A DNA stretch of 64,000 bases from the NCBI GenBank assembly GCA_031431475.1, contig JANPDL010000022.1:1-64000 (forward strand), in the 5' to 3' direction. Both the position numbers and the translations under genes were made by a program. This document shows, in pieces, positions 50,191 through 58,836 of this stretch (position 1 is the first letter of the stretch; each line of letters opens with the position of its first letter). The notes beneath the pieces were generated by a model. It was given only the letters and a program-made list of their open reading frames with translations, did no database searches and was not told the origin of the DNA. This DNA is from JADCCX01 sp031431475 (GTDB lineage Bacteria > Pseudomonadota > Alphaproteobacteria > Rhizobiales > Beijerinckiaceae).

Positions 50191-51369
50191 ATGGCTGATT
50201 ACTATCCCCTTCTGAGCAAGGCCGTCGCGGGTCTTGATCCCGGCACGCCAGAGGCGCGGCAGTCGATCTATGATCGCGCCCGCATGGCTCTGACGCGCCA
50301 GATGGCCTCGATGGACCCGCAGGTTGCGCAAGCCGTGATCGACCGGGAAATCGCCGCGCTGGATGCTGTGGTGCAACGGATCGAGCGGGAAGTGGCGGGG
50401 CTGGATCCGGAAGAGCCGGAAACTGTGGCCGAGCCCGTCATTCCTTCCGAATCGCCCCGTCCACAAGTTATGCGCCGTAACACTGCGAAATCACGCAAAC
50501 CCATGGTTGCCGTCGGATTGGCGCTTGGTTTTGTGGCGGTTATCGCCATCGCGACACTGGCCTTCCTGAGGCGTAACGAGCCGCCCGTCATGGCGCAAAG
50601 GTCACTGCCCGCAGCGAAAGCCCCGCAGACGGAAGCCACACAGATTCCGACCAAGACGGTAGACCGTGTTCAGGCCGGTGCCAGCGAACCGTCGGCAAGA
50701 ATTGAACCACCAGCCAGAATTGCAACACCGACACCACCACCTGCAGCACAAGCTCCCGTGCCTTCGCAGACAGCGCCGCCACCACCTGGCATCGCGGTTC
50801 CACAAGCTCCGGCCCAGCCCCAGATCGCGGTTGCGAACCGCATGGCGTTGATACTGGAGGGCAAGGAAGATCCGCAGAAGCTCGATGTGAAGCAGGGCAC
50901 AGTCGTCTGGCGTACCGAAATGGTGAGTGGTGGCCAGGGCCAACCCTTGCAGCTGGCGATTCGTGCGGTGGCCGAAGCGCCGGAGCTTCGGATACGTGCG
51001 GAAATCACGATCCAGAAAAATCGCGATGCCGCTTTCCCGGCATCGCATACGATTCAGGTCCGGTTCTCCTTTCTCGGACAATCCGAGATCGGGGCCGTGC
51101 AGAGCCTAAGCCAGATCGAGTTTCGTCAGAGCGAGAACCAGCCGGGATACTCGCTTGCCGGGCAGGGGATCGCCGTGATGGAGAATGTGTTTCTCGTAGC
51201 CCTTGCCCAGATTGAGCCTTCGCAATCCCGCAATATCGAGATGATGCGTGCGCGACCGCTGATCTACATGGAGTTTCAGCTCGTCGGTGGCCGCCGCGGC
51301 GCAATGGTGCTGGAAAAGGGTGTCAGCGGCCAGCAGGTGTTCGAAGACGCTTTGCGCAATTGGCAGTAG
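50191..51369 (+). CDS. Hypothetical membrane-anchored protein with Pro/Ala linker
   Basis: A 392-residue protein not assigned to a named family, though similar proteins follow purA in Hyphomicrobiales as I recall them. Residues 1-65 form a helical cytoplasmic part ('LDPGTPEARQSIYDRARMALTRQM'), residues about 104-126 one membrane helix, residues about 130-210 a Pro/Ala/Gln-rich linker, and residues about 215-390 a beta-rich periplasmic domain ('GTVVWRTEMVSGG'...'YMEFQLVGGRRGAMVLEKG'). The topology is type II. The ATG at 50191 has GAGAGG about 35 bases upstream and no strong closer site. A terminator follows. Confidence 0.7.
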   Translation: MADYYPLLSKAVAGLDPGTPEARQSIYDRARMALTRQMASMDPQVAQAVIDREIAALDAVVQRIEREVAGLDPEEPETVAEPVIPSESPRPQVMRRNTAKSRKPMVAVGLALGFVAVIAIATLAFLRRNEPPVMAQRSLPAAKAPQTEATQIPTKTVDRVQAGASEPSARIEPPARIATPTPPPAAQAPVPSQTAPPPPGIAVPQAPAQPQIAVANRMALILEGKEDPQKLDVKQGTVVWRTEMVSGGQGQPLQLAIRAVAEAPELRIRAEITIQKNRDAAFPASHTIQVRFSFLGQSEIGAVQSLSQIEFRQSENQPGYSLAGQGIAVMENVFLVALAQIEPSQSRNIEMMRARPLIYMEFQLVGGRRGAMVLEKGVSGQQVFEDALRNWQ

Positions 51370-51380
51370 CCTGAAAGTAA

Positions 51381-51409
51381 AAAGGCGCAGCGGTCTGCCG
51401 CGCGCCTTT
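51381..51409 (+). terminator. Terminator-like hairpin after the 392-residue hypothetical gene
   Basis: AAAGGCGC (51381-51388) and GCGCCTTT (51402-51409) pair perfectly, with an inner CGG/CCG pair within the loop. The T-run is short (TTTCC). It lies 11 bases after the stop codon. Confidence 0.65.
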
Positions 51410-51501
51410 CCGGATATCACCTACGTCCGGTCATTCCCCCCGGAGCAAAAATCTGGTCCGCGATGAAAGAGCCTGACGGGCTTTTATCCCCAGTTTCGGA
51501 A

Positions 51502-51690
51502 TTAATGGATGGTTTTGTTGTCCACTTCCTCCCGAAGCTTTTTTATCGCATCCTTCAATTGCAGTTTTCGACGCTTCAGATCGGCGATCTTCGTGATGTC
51601 GGCATTCGCATGCTGTCGTTCCGATTGGATCTGCGTATCCAGCGTCCGGTGCTTGCGCTCCAGTTCTGCCAGGTGCGTTTCAAGGGACAT
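51502..51690 (-). CDS. Small YdcH/DUF465 protein
   Basis: The 62-residue protein begins 'MSLETHLAELERKHRTLD' and continues 'IADLKRRKLQLKDAIKKL', the DUF465 (YdcH) pattern: two helices that form a coiled-coil hairpin. Function is unknown. The ATG at 51690 has a near-ideal AGGAGGTGAGC site, and the longer frame upstream to 51927 is not conserved. A second, different DUF465 gene lies 200 bases away on the other strand. The two are probably paralogues. Confidence 0.85.
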   Translation of the reverse strand: MSLETHLAELERKHRTLDTQIQSERQHANADITKIADLKRRKLQLKDAIKKLREEVDNKTIH

Positions 51691-51892
51691 AAGCTCACCT
51701 CCTCTGTTAAGGGCTGATTTCACGAATCTGGCACAATCCCGATTCACTGTCCAAGACGTTCCATTGCGCAGCGCAGCAATTCTGGATTGCCCGACGCACT
51801 GATGCTTGACTTCCGGGGTTGTGTTGCGAGACATGGGCCTTGATAGCCAAGGTTGATGCAAAACCCGGCTTTTTCGGGATGACGCGCCAAGA

Positions 51893-52111
51893 ATGTCGAT
51901 CATTGCTTCCGATGACGAACGGATCACGCTGGAGCGGGAGCTGCAGATGCTGCATCAGGAGCATCGCGATCTTGATGCAGCCATTCTTGCGCTCGAACGC
52001 ATGGACAGCCGCGACCAGTTGCAGATCCAGCGCCTGAAAAAACGAAAACTGGTTCTCAAAGACCGGGTTGTCGAGATTTCTGGCAAGCTACGCCCCGATA
52101 TCATCGCCTGA
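51893..52111 (+). CDS. Small YdcH/DUF465 protein, paralogue
   Basis: The 72-residue product contains 'ERELQMLHQEHRDLDAAILAL' and 'QIQRLKKRKLVLKDRVVEI', again the DUF465 helical-hairpin pattern, with Lys/Arg-rich turns. It precedes purE by 19 bases and is in the same direction, so it is likely co-transcribed with purE-purK, a known association in alphaproteobacteria. The start at ATG 51893 fits the family. Function is unknown. Confidence 0.85.
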   Translation: MSIIASDDERITLERELQMLHQEHRDLDAAILALERMDSRDQLQIQRLKKRKLVLKDRVVEISGKLRPDIIA

Positions 52112-52130
52112 ATCTGCCGAAAGAACCGAC

Positions 52131-52649
52131 ATGGCCCAATCCAACCTGGCCCAATCCGAGAAGCCTGTGGCGATCATCATGGGAAGCCAGTCCGACTGGG
52201 CCACCATGAAACATGCCGCAGCCACGTTGGACATGCTCGGCGTGGGCCATGACACCCGCATTGTCTCGGCCCATCGCACGCCGGACAGGCTCGTGGCCTT
52301 TGCCAAGGGGGCCAAGGCCGAGGGCTTCCACATCATTATCGCGGGGGCAGGAGGCGCCGCGCATCTGCCGGGCATGACGGCTTCGATGACAGAGCTTCCG
52401 GTGCTGGGCGTGCCGGTCGAATCGAAGGCGCTGGCCGGCGTGGACAGCCTGCATTCCATCGTGCAGATGCCCGCCGGTATTCCTGTGGGGACGCTCGCCA
52501 TTGGCAAGGCAGGTGCCATCAACGCCGCCCTGCTGGCCGCTGCTGTGCTGGCCCTGCACGACGAGGCCCTGGCCACCCGTCTGGCCGACTGGCGCCGGGC
52601 GCAGACCGATTCGATCGCGCACCGTCCCGTCGATGTGACGGAGAGCTGA
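52131..52649 (+). CDS. purE: N5-carboxyaminoimidazole ribonucleotide mutase
   Basis: PurE moves the carboxyl group of N5-CAIR to give CAIR in purine synthesis. The 172-residue protein shows 'IIMGSQSDWATMKHAA', the phosphate/AIR site 'VSAHRTPDRL', 'IIAGAGGAAHLPGMTASMT' and 'PVLGVPVESKALAGVDSLHSIVQMPAGIPVGT'. The ATG at 52131 is chosen because the family start lies there; the frame is open upstream. purK follows after 4 bases, forming the standard purE-purK pair. Confidence 0.97.
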   Translation: MAQSNLAQSEKPVAIIMGSQSDWATMKHAAATLDMLGVGHDTRIVSAHRTPDRLVAFAKGAKAEGFHIIIAGAGGAAHLPGMTASMTELPVLGVPVESKALAGVDSLHSIVQMPAGIPVGTLAIGKAGAINAALLAAAVLALHDEALATRLADWRRAQTDSIAHRPVDVTES

Positions 52650-52653
52650 GGCC

Positions 52654-53742
52654 ATGGCCGAACGTCCCATGCTTCCCGGCGATACCATCGGCATCCTTGG
52701 CGGCGGCCAGCTTGGCCGCATGATTGCACTCGCGGCGGCGCGTCTGGGCTTTCGCTGCCATATCTACGCGCCCGAACCGGAAAGCCCGGCCTTCGATGTG
52801 GCCGCGCACCATACGGTTGCGGCCTATGATGATGAACAGGCGCTGCGGCAATTCTCCACTCTGGTGCAATGCGTGACCTACGAATTCGAGAATGTGCCTG
52901 CGCGCACGGTCGAATTGCTGGGAAACCGTGTTCCCGTCCGACCTGGTGCGAGGGCGCTGGCGGTCTGTCAGGACCGGGTTTTGGAAAAGACTCTTGCCCG
53001 TGACCTCGGTGCGCGCACGGCAGAATTCGGCATTGTCGACAGCGAGGACGAGTTGCGCCTGCGCATCGAGCAGATCGGCACTCCCGCGATTCTCAAGACC
53101 CGGCGCTTCGGCTACGACGGCAAGGGGCAGGTTGTCATCCGCTCGCTGGACGATGCGGAACGGGCCTGGGCTGCCGTGAACGGCGCGTCCTGCATCCTCG
53201 AGAGCTTCGTACCCTTCACGCGCGAGGTCTCGGTGGTGGCCGCCCGTGCACCGGATGGTAGCATCAAGGCGTTTCCCGTGACGGAGAATGAGCATCGCGA
53301 CCAGATCCTCCGGCGATCCGTCGTACCCGCGACCATCCATCCCCTGACGGCGCGGGCGGCCATCGACATCGCGGGCAAGATCGGCGCGGCGCTCGACTAT
53401 ATGGGGGTGTATGCTGTGGAGTTTTTCGTCGCTGGCGAAGGCCAGCAAGAGGCGCTCTACGTCAACGAGATCGCGCCAAGGGTCCATAATTCCGGCCACT
53501 GGACGCTGGACGGTGCGGATACATCGCAATTCGAGCAGCATGTACGCGCTATTACAGGATTGCCGCTGGGTTCTACGGCGCTGAGGGCGCCATCGGTCGA
53601 GATGACCAACCTGATTGGCGCGGATGCCGAGCGCTGGCGCGATTTGCTGGCCGAGCCGGGTGCGCAATTGCATCTCTATGGCAAGGGCGAGGCCAGGCCC
53701 GGTCGCAAGATGGGGCACGTCACGCGGTTGCTGTCGCAGTAG
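52654..53742 (+). CDS. purK: N5-carboxyaminoimidazole ribonucleotide synthase
   Basis: PurK is an ATP-grasp enzyme making N5-CAIR from AIR, bicarbonate and ATP. The 362-residue protein has 'GILGGGQLGRMIALAA', 'YEFENVPARTVELLG', the ATP-grasp 'AILKTRRFGYDGKGQVVI', 'LESFVPFTREVSVVAAR' and 'VNEIAPRVHNSGHWT'. It starts at ATG 52654, 4 bases after purE. Nothing abnormal is seen. Confidence 0.97.
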   Translation: MAERPMLPGDTIGILGGGQLGRMIALAAARLGFRCHIYAPEPESPAFDVAAHHTVAAYDDEQALRQFSTLVQCVTYEFENVPARTVELLGNRVPVRPGARALAVCQDRVLEKTLARDLGARTAEFGIVDSEDELRLRIEQIGTPAILKTRRFGYDGKGQVVIRSLDDAERAWAAVNGASCILESFVPFTREVSVVAARAPDGSIKAFPVTENEHRDQILRRSVVPATIHPLTARAAIDIAGKIGAALDYMGVYAVEFFVAGEGQQEALYVNEIAPRVHNSGHWTLDGADTSQFEQHVRAITGLPLGSTALRAPSVEMTNLIGADAERWRDLLAEPGAQLHLYGKGEARPGRKMGHVTRLLSQ

Positions 53743-53865
53743 CGAATGCAAATGGCTCTAATTGACGGAAAAACACGTTTCTGATAGCTGATCCTGCCTG
53801 TGGATGGGGCCTGCGCCCTTTCTTCATTCATTTGCTATCCACCGACAGAAACAAAGGTCAATCCG

Positions 53866-54162
53866 GTGCAGGTTGTCGTCCGCGAAAACAATGTCGATCA
53901 GGCACTGCGTGTGCTGAAAAAGAAGATGCAGCGTGAAGGCATCTTCCGTGAGCTGAAATTGCGCGGACAATACGAGAAGCCATCGGAGAAGAAGGCCCGT
54001 GAAAAGGCAGAGGCCGTGCGCCGCGCGCGCAAGCTGGCCCGCAAGCGTGCCGAGCGTGAGGGTGGTATTGTGGCCAAGCCGCGTGCGCCCCTACGCGCAG
54101 GTGCTGGTGGCGGGCGGTCTTCGGGTGCGCCATCTTCCGGCGGCGGCACTCCCCGCCCGTGA
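53866..54162 (+). CDS. rpsU: 30S ribosomal protein S21 with Gly/Ala-rich tail
   Basis: S21 helps start translation on the 30S subunit. The first 70 residues match the family: 'VVVRENNVDQALRVLKKKMQREGIFRELKLR', then 'YEKPSEKKAREKAEAVRRARKLARKR'. The C-terminal 30 residues ('APLRAGAGGGRSSGAPS...') are an extension known in alphaproteobacteria. The start is GTG at 53866 with ACAAAGG upstream at a spacing of about 9; no ATG fits. The frame opens upstream without conservation. A hairpin follows. Confidence 0.92.
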   Translation: MQVVVRENNVDQALRVLKKKMQREGIFRELKLRGQYEKPSEKKAREKAEAVRRARKLARKRAEREGGIVAKPRAPLRAGAGGGRSSGAPSSGGGTPRP

Positions 54163-54200
54163 TCGATTTCGGGGTGAAATCCTTATGGTTCACCCAATGT

Positions 54201-54233
54201 TAAAGGCGCTCGTGTCACAACGCGGGCGCTTTA
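54201..54233 (+). terminator. Possible terminator after rpsU
   Basis: TAAAGGCGC (54201-54209) and GCGCTTTA (54226-54233) pair with a one-base bulge, followed by TCATTTC. The stem is imperfect and the T-tract weak, so this is a moderate call. Confidence 0.4.
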
Positions 54234-54282
54234 TCATTTCAGGGCTGCATTCGATGGCCGGTCTTGAACAGCAGGTGATAGG

Positions 54283-55185
54283 ATGCATGTGACAGTGACA
54301 GGTCTGACACTCCAGGAATTCCGCCGTGGCCTTGCCGTGGCAGGATTGGCCGTTGCATTGACCGGTTGTGGCACGTTCGATGGTGGTGTGGGTGGATCAA
54401 CCCAGCGCGGCCCGCGCTTTGCCGAACTGGACGACCCCAACAATGCCAATCCAAACGCGTCGCAAAACAACATCGGATCGCTGACGGAAGTCATCAGCCG
54501 CAATCCCAATGACGCGACGGCCCATAACACGCGTGGCGCTGCTTTTGCCCGCGCGGGACGCTTCAACGAAGCAATCACCGATTTCAACAGAGCGATCCAG
54601 CTGGATCCAAACCAGGCACCCTCGTTTCTCAACCGTGGGCTCGCCAGCCGCCAGACCGGCCGAACGGATGCCGCGCTGCAGGATTTCAACCGTGCCATCT
54701 CGATCGACGCCAACTATGGCCCGGCCTATCTGGCCCGCGGCAACCTCGTGCGCGGACAGGGCGACAATCAGGCGGCGATTGCGGATTACAATCGCGCTAT
54801 CCAGCTCAACCGCGAAGGCGCTGAGGCCTATCACGGGCGTGGCTTGGCCTATCAGGCTCTTGGCGATCACACCCGCGCCATCACCGATTTCGACGGGGCC
54901 ATCGACCGCAACCCCTATGTCGCACCGCCCTATCTCGGGCGCGGCCAGAGCCTCATTGCGGCTGGAAAATTCCAACCAGCCATCGAGGATTTCAACGCGG
55001 CGCTCAACGTCGACAACAAGAATGCCGAAGCCTGGGCGCAGCGTGGCATCGCCTTCGAGCGCATGGGCAACGCAAAGGAAGCCAATGAAAGCTTCCAGAA
55101 AGGCCTGATTGTCGACCCCAACAACCGCACAGCCGTTGATGGTGCTCGCCGCACTGGCGGCGGCGGCGGTAACTGGTTCCGGTAA
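54283..55185 (+). CDS. TPR-repeat lipoprotein
   Basis: The 300-residue protein has an N-terminal signal with lipobox 'LTGC' (Cys at about residue 29), so it should be lipid-anchored in the envelope. About six tetratricopeptide repeats follow (residues about 60-285, for example 'AAFARAGRFNEAITDFNRAIQLDPNQAPSFLNRG'), a scaffold for protein-protein contact. The Gly-rich tail is short. The ATG is at 54283. TPR lipoproteins of this type (NlpI-like) act in envelope maintenance; the partner is unknown. The alpha/beta hydrolase gene converges from the other side. Confidence 0.88.
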   Translation: MHVTVTGLTLQEFRRGLAVAGLAVALTGCGTFDGGVGGSTQRGPRFAELDDPNNANPNASQNNIGSLTEVISRNPNDATAHNTRGAAFARAGRFNEAITDFNRAIQLDPNQAPSFLNRGLASRQTGRTDAALQDFNRAISIDANYGPAYLARGNLVRGQGDNQAAIADYNRAIQLNREGAEAYHGRGLAYQALGDHTRAITDFDGAIDRNPYVAPPYLGRGQSLIAAGKFQPAIEDFNAALNVDNKNAEAWAQRGIAFERMGNAKEANESFQKGLIVDPNNRTAVDGARRTGGGGGNWFR

Positions 55186-55191
55186 TTGGAA

Positions 55192-56004
55192 TCAGCGCTG
55201 AAGTTCAGCCACGAAGCCTCTGATGGCATCGCCCCCGCTGTCACTGAACGGCGGGACATGGCAGACCCTGTCGATAGTGACGAGCCGAAAGGGACCGCCA
55301 AGCCGTGACAGCAGTGCTTTACCACCGGCGAAGGGCGTGACCCAGTCACCAGTGCAATGGATGGCGAGAGTGGGGATTTTCACAGCAGGCGCGGCCAGAT
55401 CCGCCCGGAATGGATGGCGCAGCAGCAAGCTGATTGGCAGCCACCAGTATCTGTCAGCCGCGATGGAGAGATAGGGCGAATCGAGGATCAGGCCTTTCAC
55501 CGGTGTCTTCGCGGCCGTCATCACGGCAATGCCGGAGCCAAGCGACTCGCCGAATATGATGATCCGCTCGGCTCCGATGCCCTCCCGTTTCAGGAACGCC
55601 AGAGCCAGGGCAACATCCTCGTGGAAGCCGGCTTCGCCCGGTTCGCCCTCAGAGCCGCCATAGCCACGCCAGCTGACCGCGAGCAGCCCCGCTCCGTCGC
55701 GTGTCAGAAATTGGAAGCGATCCGCACGCCGGGCCAGACTGGCCGCATTGCCGTGCAGGTACAGAAACACCGGATGCGATGCATCGGCGGATACGACGTG
55801 CCAACCCAGAAGCAGCGGCTGGCCCGGCATATTCAGCGTGACCTCGCGGACCTTGCTCAGTCCGACACGCGCAGGATCAATCCGCGTCGTATCCGGCCTG
55901 AAAAGCAGTGATTGCTGCTGTGTGTAGAGCAAGCCCGCAAGACCAAGATAGGCCAGCGCAAACAGGCCGACTGCGGCAAGGGCGATTCGCTTCAGCATTC
56001 TCAT
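55192..56004 (-). CDS. Membrane-anchored alpha/beta hydrolase (BEM46-like)
   Basis: The 270-residue hydrolase has an N-terminal hydrophobic anchor (about residues 5-27). The fold motif is 'VFLYLHGNAASLARRADRFQ' (HGN oxyanion loop) and the nucleophile Ser is in 'IIFGESLGSGIAVM'. The acid is in 'IHCTGDWVTPFAGG' and the His in 'DRVCHVPPF'. The pattern is that of the YfhR/BEM46 group. Esterase activity on an unknown substrate is expected. The start is set at ATG 56004 because the anchor begins there; a longer frame to 56184 is unconserved. Confidence 0.87.
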   Translation of the reverse strand: MRMLKRIALAAVGLFALAYLGLAGLLYTQQQSLLFRPDTTRIDPARVGLSKVREVTLNMPGQPLLLGWHVVSADASHPVFLYLHGNAASLARRADRFQFLTRDGAGLLAVSWRGYGGSEGEPGEAGFHEDVALALAFLKREGIGAERIIIFGESLGSGIAVMTAAKTPVKGLILDSPYLSIAADRYWWLPISLLLRHPFRADLAAPAVKIPTLAIHCTGDWVTPFAGGKALLSRLGGPFRLVTIDRVCHVPPFSDSGGDAIRGFVAELQR

Positions 56005-56182
56005 GAACCGACAACAGTCGTTTCGAGGTATCTGATGCAAGCGACAGTTGCGTGAGACGTCATCATTCATTTCCCCAAGGCAAGATCCATGTCCCCAAGG
56101 CATGGGTTGAATCAGCCTTCCGCGTTGGAGACACGCCAGCATTGTGGCTACGCATAGGCATGCTTGTGCAGAATTTCCCGAC

Positions 56183-57079
56183 ATGACGACCCGCGACTAT
56201 CTCCTTTATGCTGCGGCGGTGTTCTGCTGGGGTACCAGCTGGCTGGCGCTGCGTATCCAGGCCGTGAGCGCACCGCCGGAAACGGCCGTGTTCTGGCGTT
56301 TCGTCCTCGCGACACTGCTGATGGCGCTGTGCGCTTTCATGGCAAAAGAGCGCTGGCGCTACGCACCACGGGATCATGCCCGCTTCGCCATCATGGGTGT
56401 CGGGATATTCTCGTCGAATTTCATCCTCTATTACCACGGCAGCAAAGTACTCACCTCGGGCCTGCTGCCCGTGTTGTTCTCGTTGGCCGTTGTCGGCAAT
56501 CTGGTCATGGGGCGGCTGTTCCTGGGGCAGGCCGTGACAGGACGGCTGGTGCTGGGTGCTGTCATTGGCATCACCGGCGTTGCATTGATGTTCTCTGCCG
56601 AGTTCGCCAGGACCGAGGCGGATGCGGCGCTACTCACCGGCATCATTCTGTGTTGCGTTGGCACTATCTCGTTCTGTATCGGCAATACGGCGTCGGCGCT
56701 GGCATCACGCGCCGGCATCAGCGTGATCGCCTCGACTGCCTGGGGCATGATCTATGGCACGGTCTGGACCGGTTTCGTCACGCTTCTCAGAGGCGAGAGC
56801 TTCGTCGTGCCGCTGACGGCACCTTTTCTGATCTCGCTATCGTGGTTGGTGGTGGTGGCGACTATCATGGCTTTTGCGGCCTATCTGACGCTGGTCAAGC
56901 GCATCGGCCCAGCGCGTGCAGGTTTTGCGACCGTCATGTTCCCGGTCGTCGGCTTGCTGGTCTCGACCTTTGCGGAGACGCTGGTTCCCGGCGCTCAAGG
57001 CAATTATGTCTGGACGATCAGCGCCTTGACCGGCATGGCCATGGCCATCGGCGGCAATGTTCTGGTGCTGCGGCGATAG
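56183..57079 (+). CDS. DMT-family permease (EamA domains)
   Basis: The 298-residue protein has ten predicted membrane helices in two EamA repeats. It starts 'MTTRDYLLYAAAVFCWGTSWLALR'; the second repeat begins near residue 150. Signature positions such as 'FWRFVLATLLMALC' and 'GPARAGFATVMFPVVGLLVSTFAETL' are present. EamA proteins move amino acids, metabolites or drugs; the substrate cannot be predicted. The ATG at 56183 is the chosen start. It is followed convergently by a HerA-like ATPase gene 4 bases beyond. Confidence 0.87.
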   Translation: MTTRDYLLYAAAVFCWGTSWLALRIQAVSAPPETAVFWRFVLATLLMALCAFMAKERWRYAPRDHARFAIMGVGIFSSNFILYYHGSKVLTSGLLPVLFSLAVVGNLVMGRLFLGQAVTGRLVLGAVIGITGVALMFSAEFARTEADAALLTGIILCCVGTISFCIGNTASALASRAGISVIASTAWGMIYGTVWTGFVTLLRGESFVVPLTAPFLISLSWLVVVATIMAFAAYLTLVKRIGPARAGFATVMFPVVGLLVSTFAETLVPGAQGNYVWTISALTGMAMAIGGNVLVLRR

Positions 57080-57083
57080 CCAT

Positions 57084-58661
57084 CTACCTCCGACCGCCCA
57101 GCAGGCTGCCCAGGATACCGCGCACGATTGCAGTGCCGACCTGACGCCCGACGGATGACGCCATGGAGCGCGCCGCGGAGTTGATCGCCTTTTCGCCCAT
57201 GGATTGCTGCTGGCGCACTTGCCCGCCGCGTGGGCCGGTCTGCGGAGCAGATCCTCCACCGAAGATGCCGCCAAGAATATTGCCGAACATACCGCCTGCA
57301 CCGCCGGATTCCTGCGCCGGGGTCTGATGCTTCTTCTGCAGGATTTCGTAGGCGCTCTCGCGGTCGATGGTGGTGTCGTATTTGCCTGACAGGCCCGACC
57401 TCTGCATTGCCTGCTTGCGCTCTGCCGGAGAGATAGGCCCGACCTGAGCGGTTGGCGGCTTGATGAAAGTGCGCTCCACCATCATCGGCGTGCCCTTGCC
57501 TTCCAGCATCGAGACCAGCGCCTCGCCGACCGCAAGCTCCGTGATCACGGTTTCGGTCTTGAATTTCGGGTTCTGGCGGAAGGTGTCGGCAGCGGCCTTC
57601 ACCGCCTTCTGGTCGCGTGGTGTGAAGGCGCGCAGTGCATGCTGCACGCGGTTGCCGAGCTGGGCCAGAACTGTGTTGGGCACATCCAGCGGGTTCTGGG
57701 TGACAAAATAGATGCCCACACCCTTGGAGCGGATGAGGCGAACCACCGTCTCCACAGCATCCAGCAGGGGCTTGGGTGCATCATTGAACAGGAGATGCGC
57801 CTCGTCGAAGAAGAAGACCAGCTTGGGCTTCTCGGGGTCGCCCACCTCGGGGAGATTCTCGAACAGTTCCGACAGCATCCAGAGCAGGAAGGTCGCGTAA
57901 AGCTTGGGCGACTTCATCAGCTTGTCGGCGGCGAGAATGTTGATGATGCCCCTGCCGTCGCGATCGGTGCGCATGAAATCCATGATATCGAGCGCAGGTT
58001 CAGCGAAGAAGTTCGCGGCACCCTGGTTCTCGAGCACCAGCAGCTGGCGCTGGATCGCGCCGATGGTCTGGTCAGAGATGTTGCCGTAGGTTGCCATCAG
58101 CTGCGACTGCAGGGCGTTGTCCTGCGCGATCTCGGCGATCAGCGAGCGCAGGTCCTTCAGATCGAGCAGCGCCATCTTGTTGTCGTCGGCATATTTGAAA
58201 ACGATGTTGAGCGCGCCTTCCTGCGTCGCATTGAGCTCCAGCAGTCGGGCGATGAGCAGCGGCCCCATCTCGGCCACAGTGGCGCGGATCGGATGGCCCT
58301 GCTCGCCGAAGAGATCCCAGAACACCACCGAGAATTCGTCAGCCTGATACTTCAGGCCCATCTCCTGCATGCGCTTGACGAAATGTGGCTCGCCACGGCC
58401 GGGCGCGCCAAGGCCGGAAAGATCCCCCTTGATGTCGGCAGCAAACACCGGAACACCTTCGGCGGCAAAGCCTTCCGCCAGCGTCTGCAATGTTACTGTT
58501 TTGCCCGTGCCGGTCGCGCCCGTCACAAGCCCGTGGCGGTTGGCCAGCTTGAGCGTGAGTGCCTGCAATCCGCTCGGGCTCTTGCCCACCAGAATCGTTC
58601 CCTCAGGAATACTCGCCGTGGTTTTTGTCCCCGTGATCGTGCCAGCCGGTGTTTTCGCCAT
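57084..58661 (-). CDS. HerA-like ATPase, DUF853 (YjgR) family
   Basis: The 525-residue protein has Walker A 'GATGTGKT' (residues 48-55), 'PVFAADIKGDLSGLG', Walker B 'KLVFFFDEAHLLFND' (about residues 287-301) and 'GIYFVTQNPLDVPNTVLAQLGNRVQHALRAF' (arginine-finger region), all of DUF853. Family members are related to HerA/FtsK translocases, but their role is unknown. The C-terminal 60 residues are Gly-rich with a likely hydrophobic end. The N-terminus lies within a short in-frame duplication ('ITGTKT' upstream and again at residues 9-14). The ATG at 58661 has GGGGA at suitable spacing. Confidence 0.9.
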   Translation of the reverse strand: MAKTPAGTITGTKTTASIPEGTILVGKSPSGLQALTLKLANRHGLVTGATGTGKTVTLQTLAEGFAAEGVPVFAADIKGDLSGLGAPGRGEPHFVKRMQEMGLKYQADEFSVVFWDLFGEQGHPIRATVAEMGPLLIARLLELNATQEGALNIVFKYADDNKMALLDLKDLRSLIAEIAQDNALQSQLMATYGNISDQTIGAIQRQLLVLENQGAANFFAEPALDIMDFMRTDRDGRGIINILAADKLMKSPKLYATFLLWMLSELFENLPEVGDPEKPKLVFFFDEAHLLFNDAPKPLLDAVETVVRLIRSKGVGIYFVTQNPLDVPNTVLAQLGNRVQHALRAFTPRDQKAVKAAADTFRQNPKFKTETVITELAVGEALVSMLEGKGTPMMVERTFIKPPTAQVGPISPAERKQAMQRSGLSGKYDTTIDRESAYEILQKKHQTPAQESGGAGGMFGNILGGIFGGGSAPQTGPRGGQVRQQQSMGEKAINSAARSMASSVGRQVGTAIVRGILGSLLGGRR

Positions 58662-58836
58662 GGTTTTAGTCCCCGTGATCGGGTCCCTATAGCCCGTGTA
58701 CTATCGCTTCGCCAGACGCCTTTCGGTTGAAGACGCTTCATATGTGAACCAAATTCACTTGCGATACAGGATCGTCCTGTCATAGGGGTTCGATATGGAC
58801 CGGGCGGATATGTCGTCAGCCCTTCAGGAGGATACC

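Noticed and set aside
50169..50192. Promoter TTGGCA/TATAAT over the start of the gene at 50191
   Set aside because: The spacing is only 12 bases and the -10 box overlaps the start codon, so a normal sigma-70 promoter is not supported.
57084..58661. HerA-based defence system (for example HerA-NurA or HerA-Sir2)
   Set aside because: The ATPase belongs to DUF853, a widespread family, and no nuclease, Sir2 or other effector gene is next to it.
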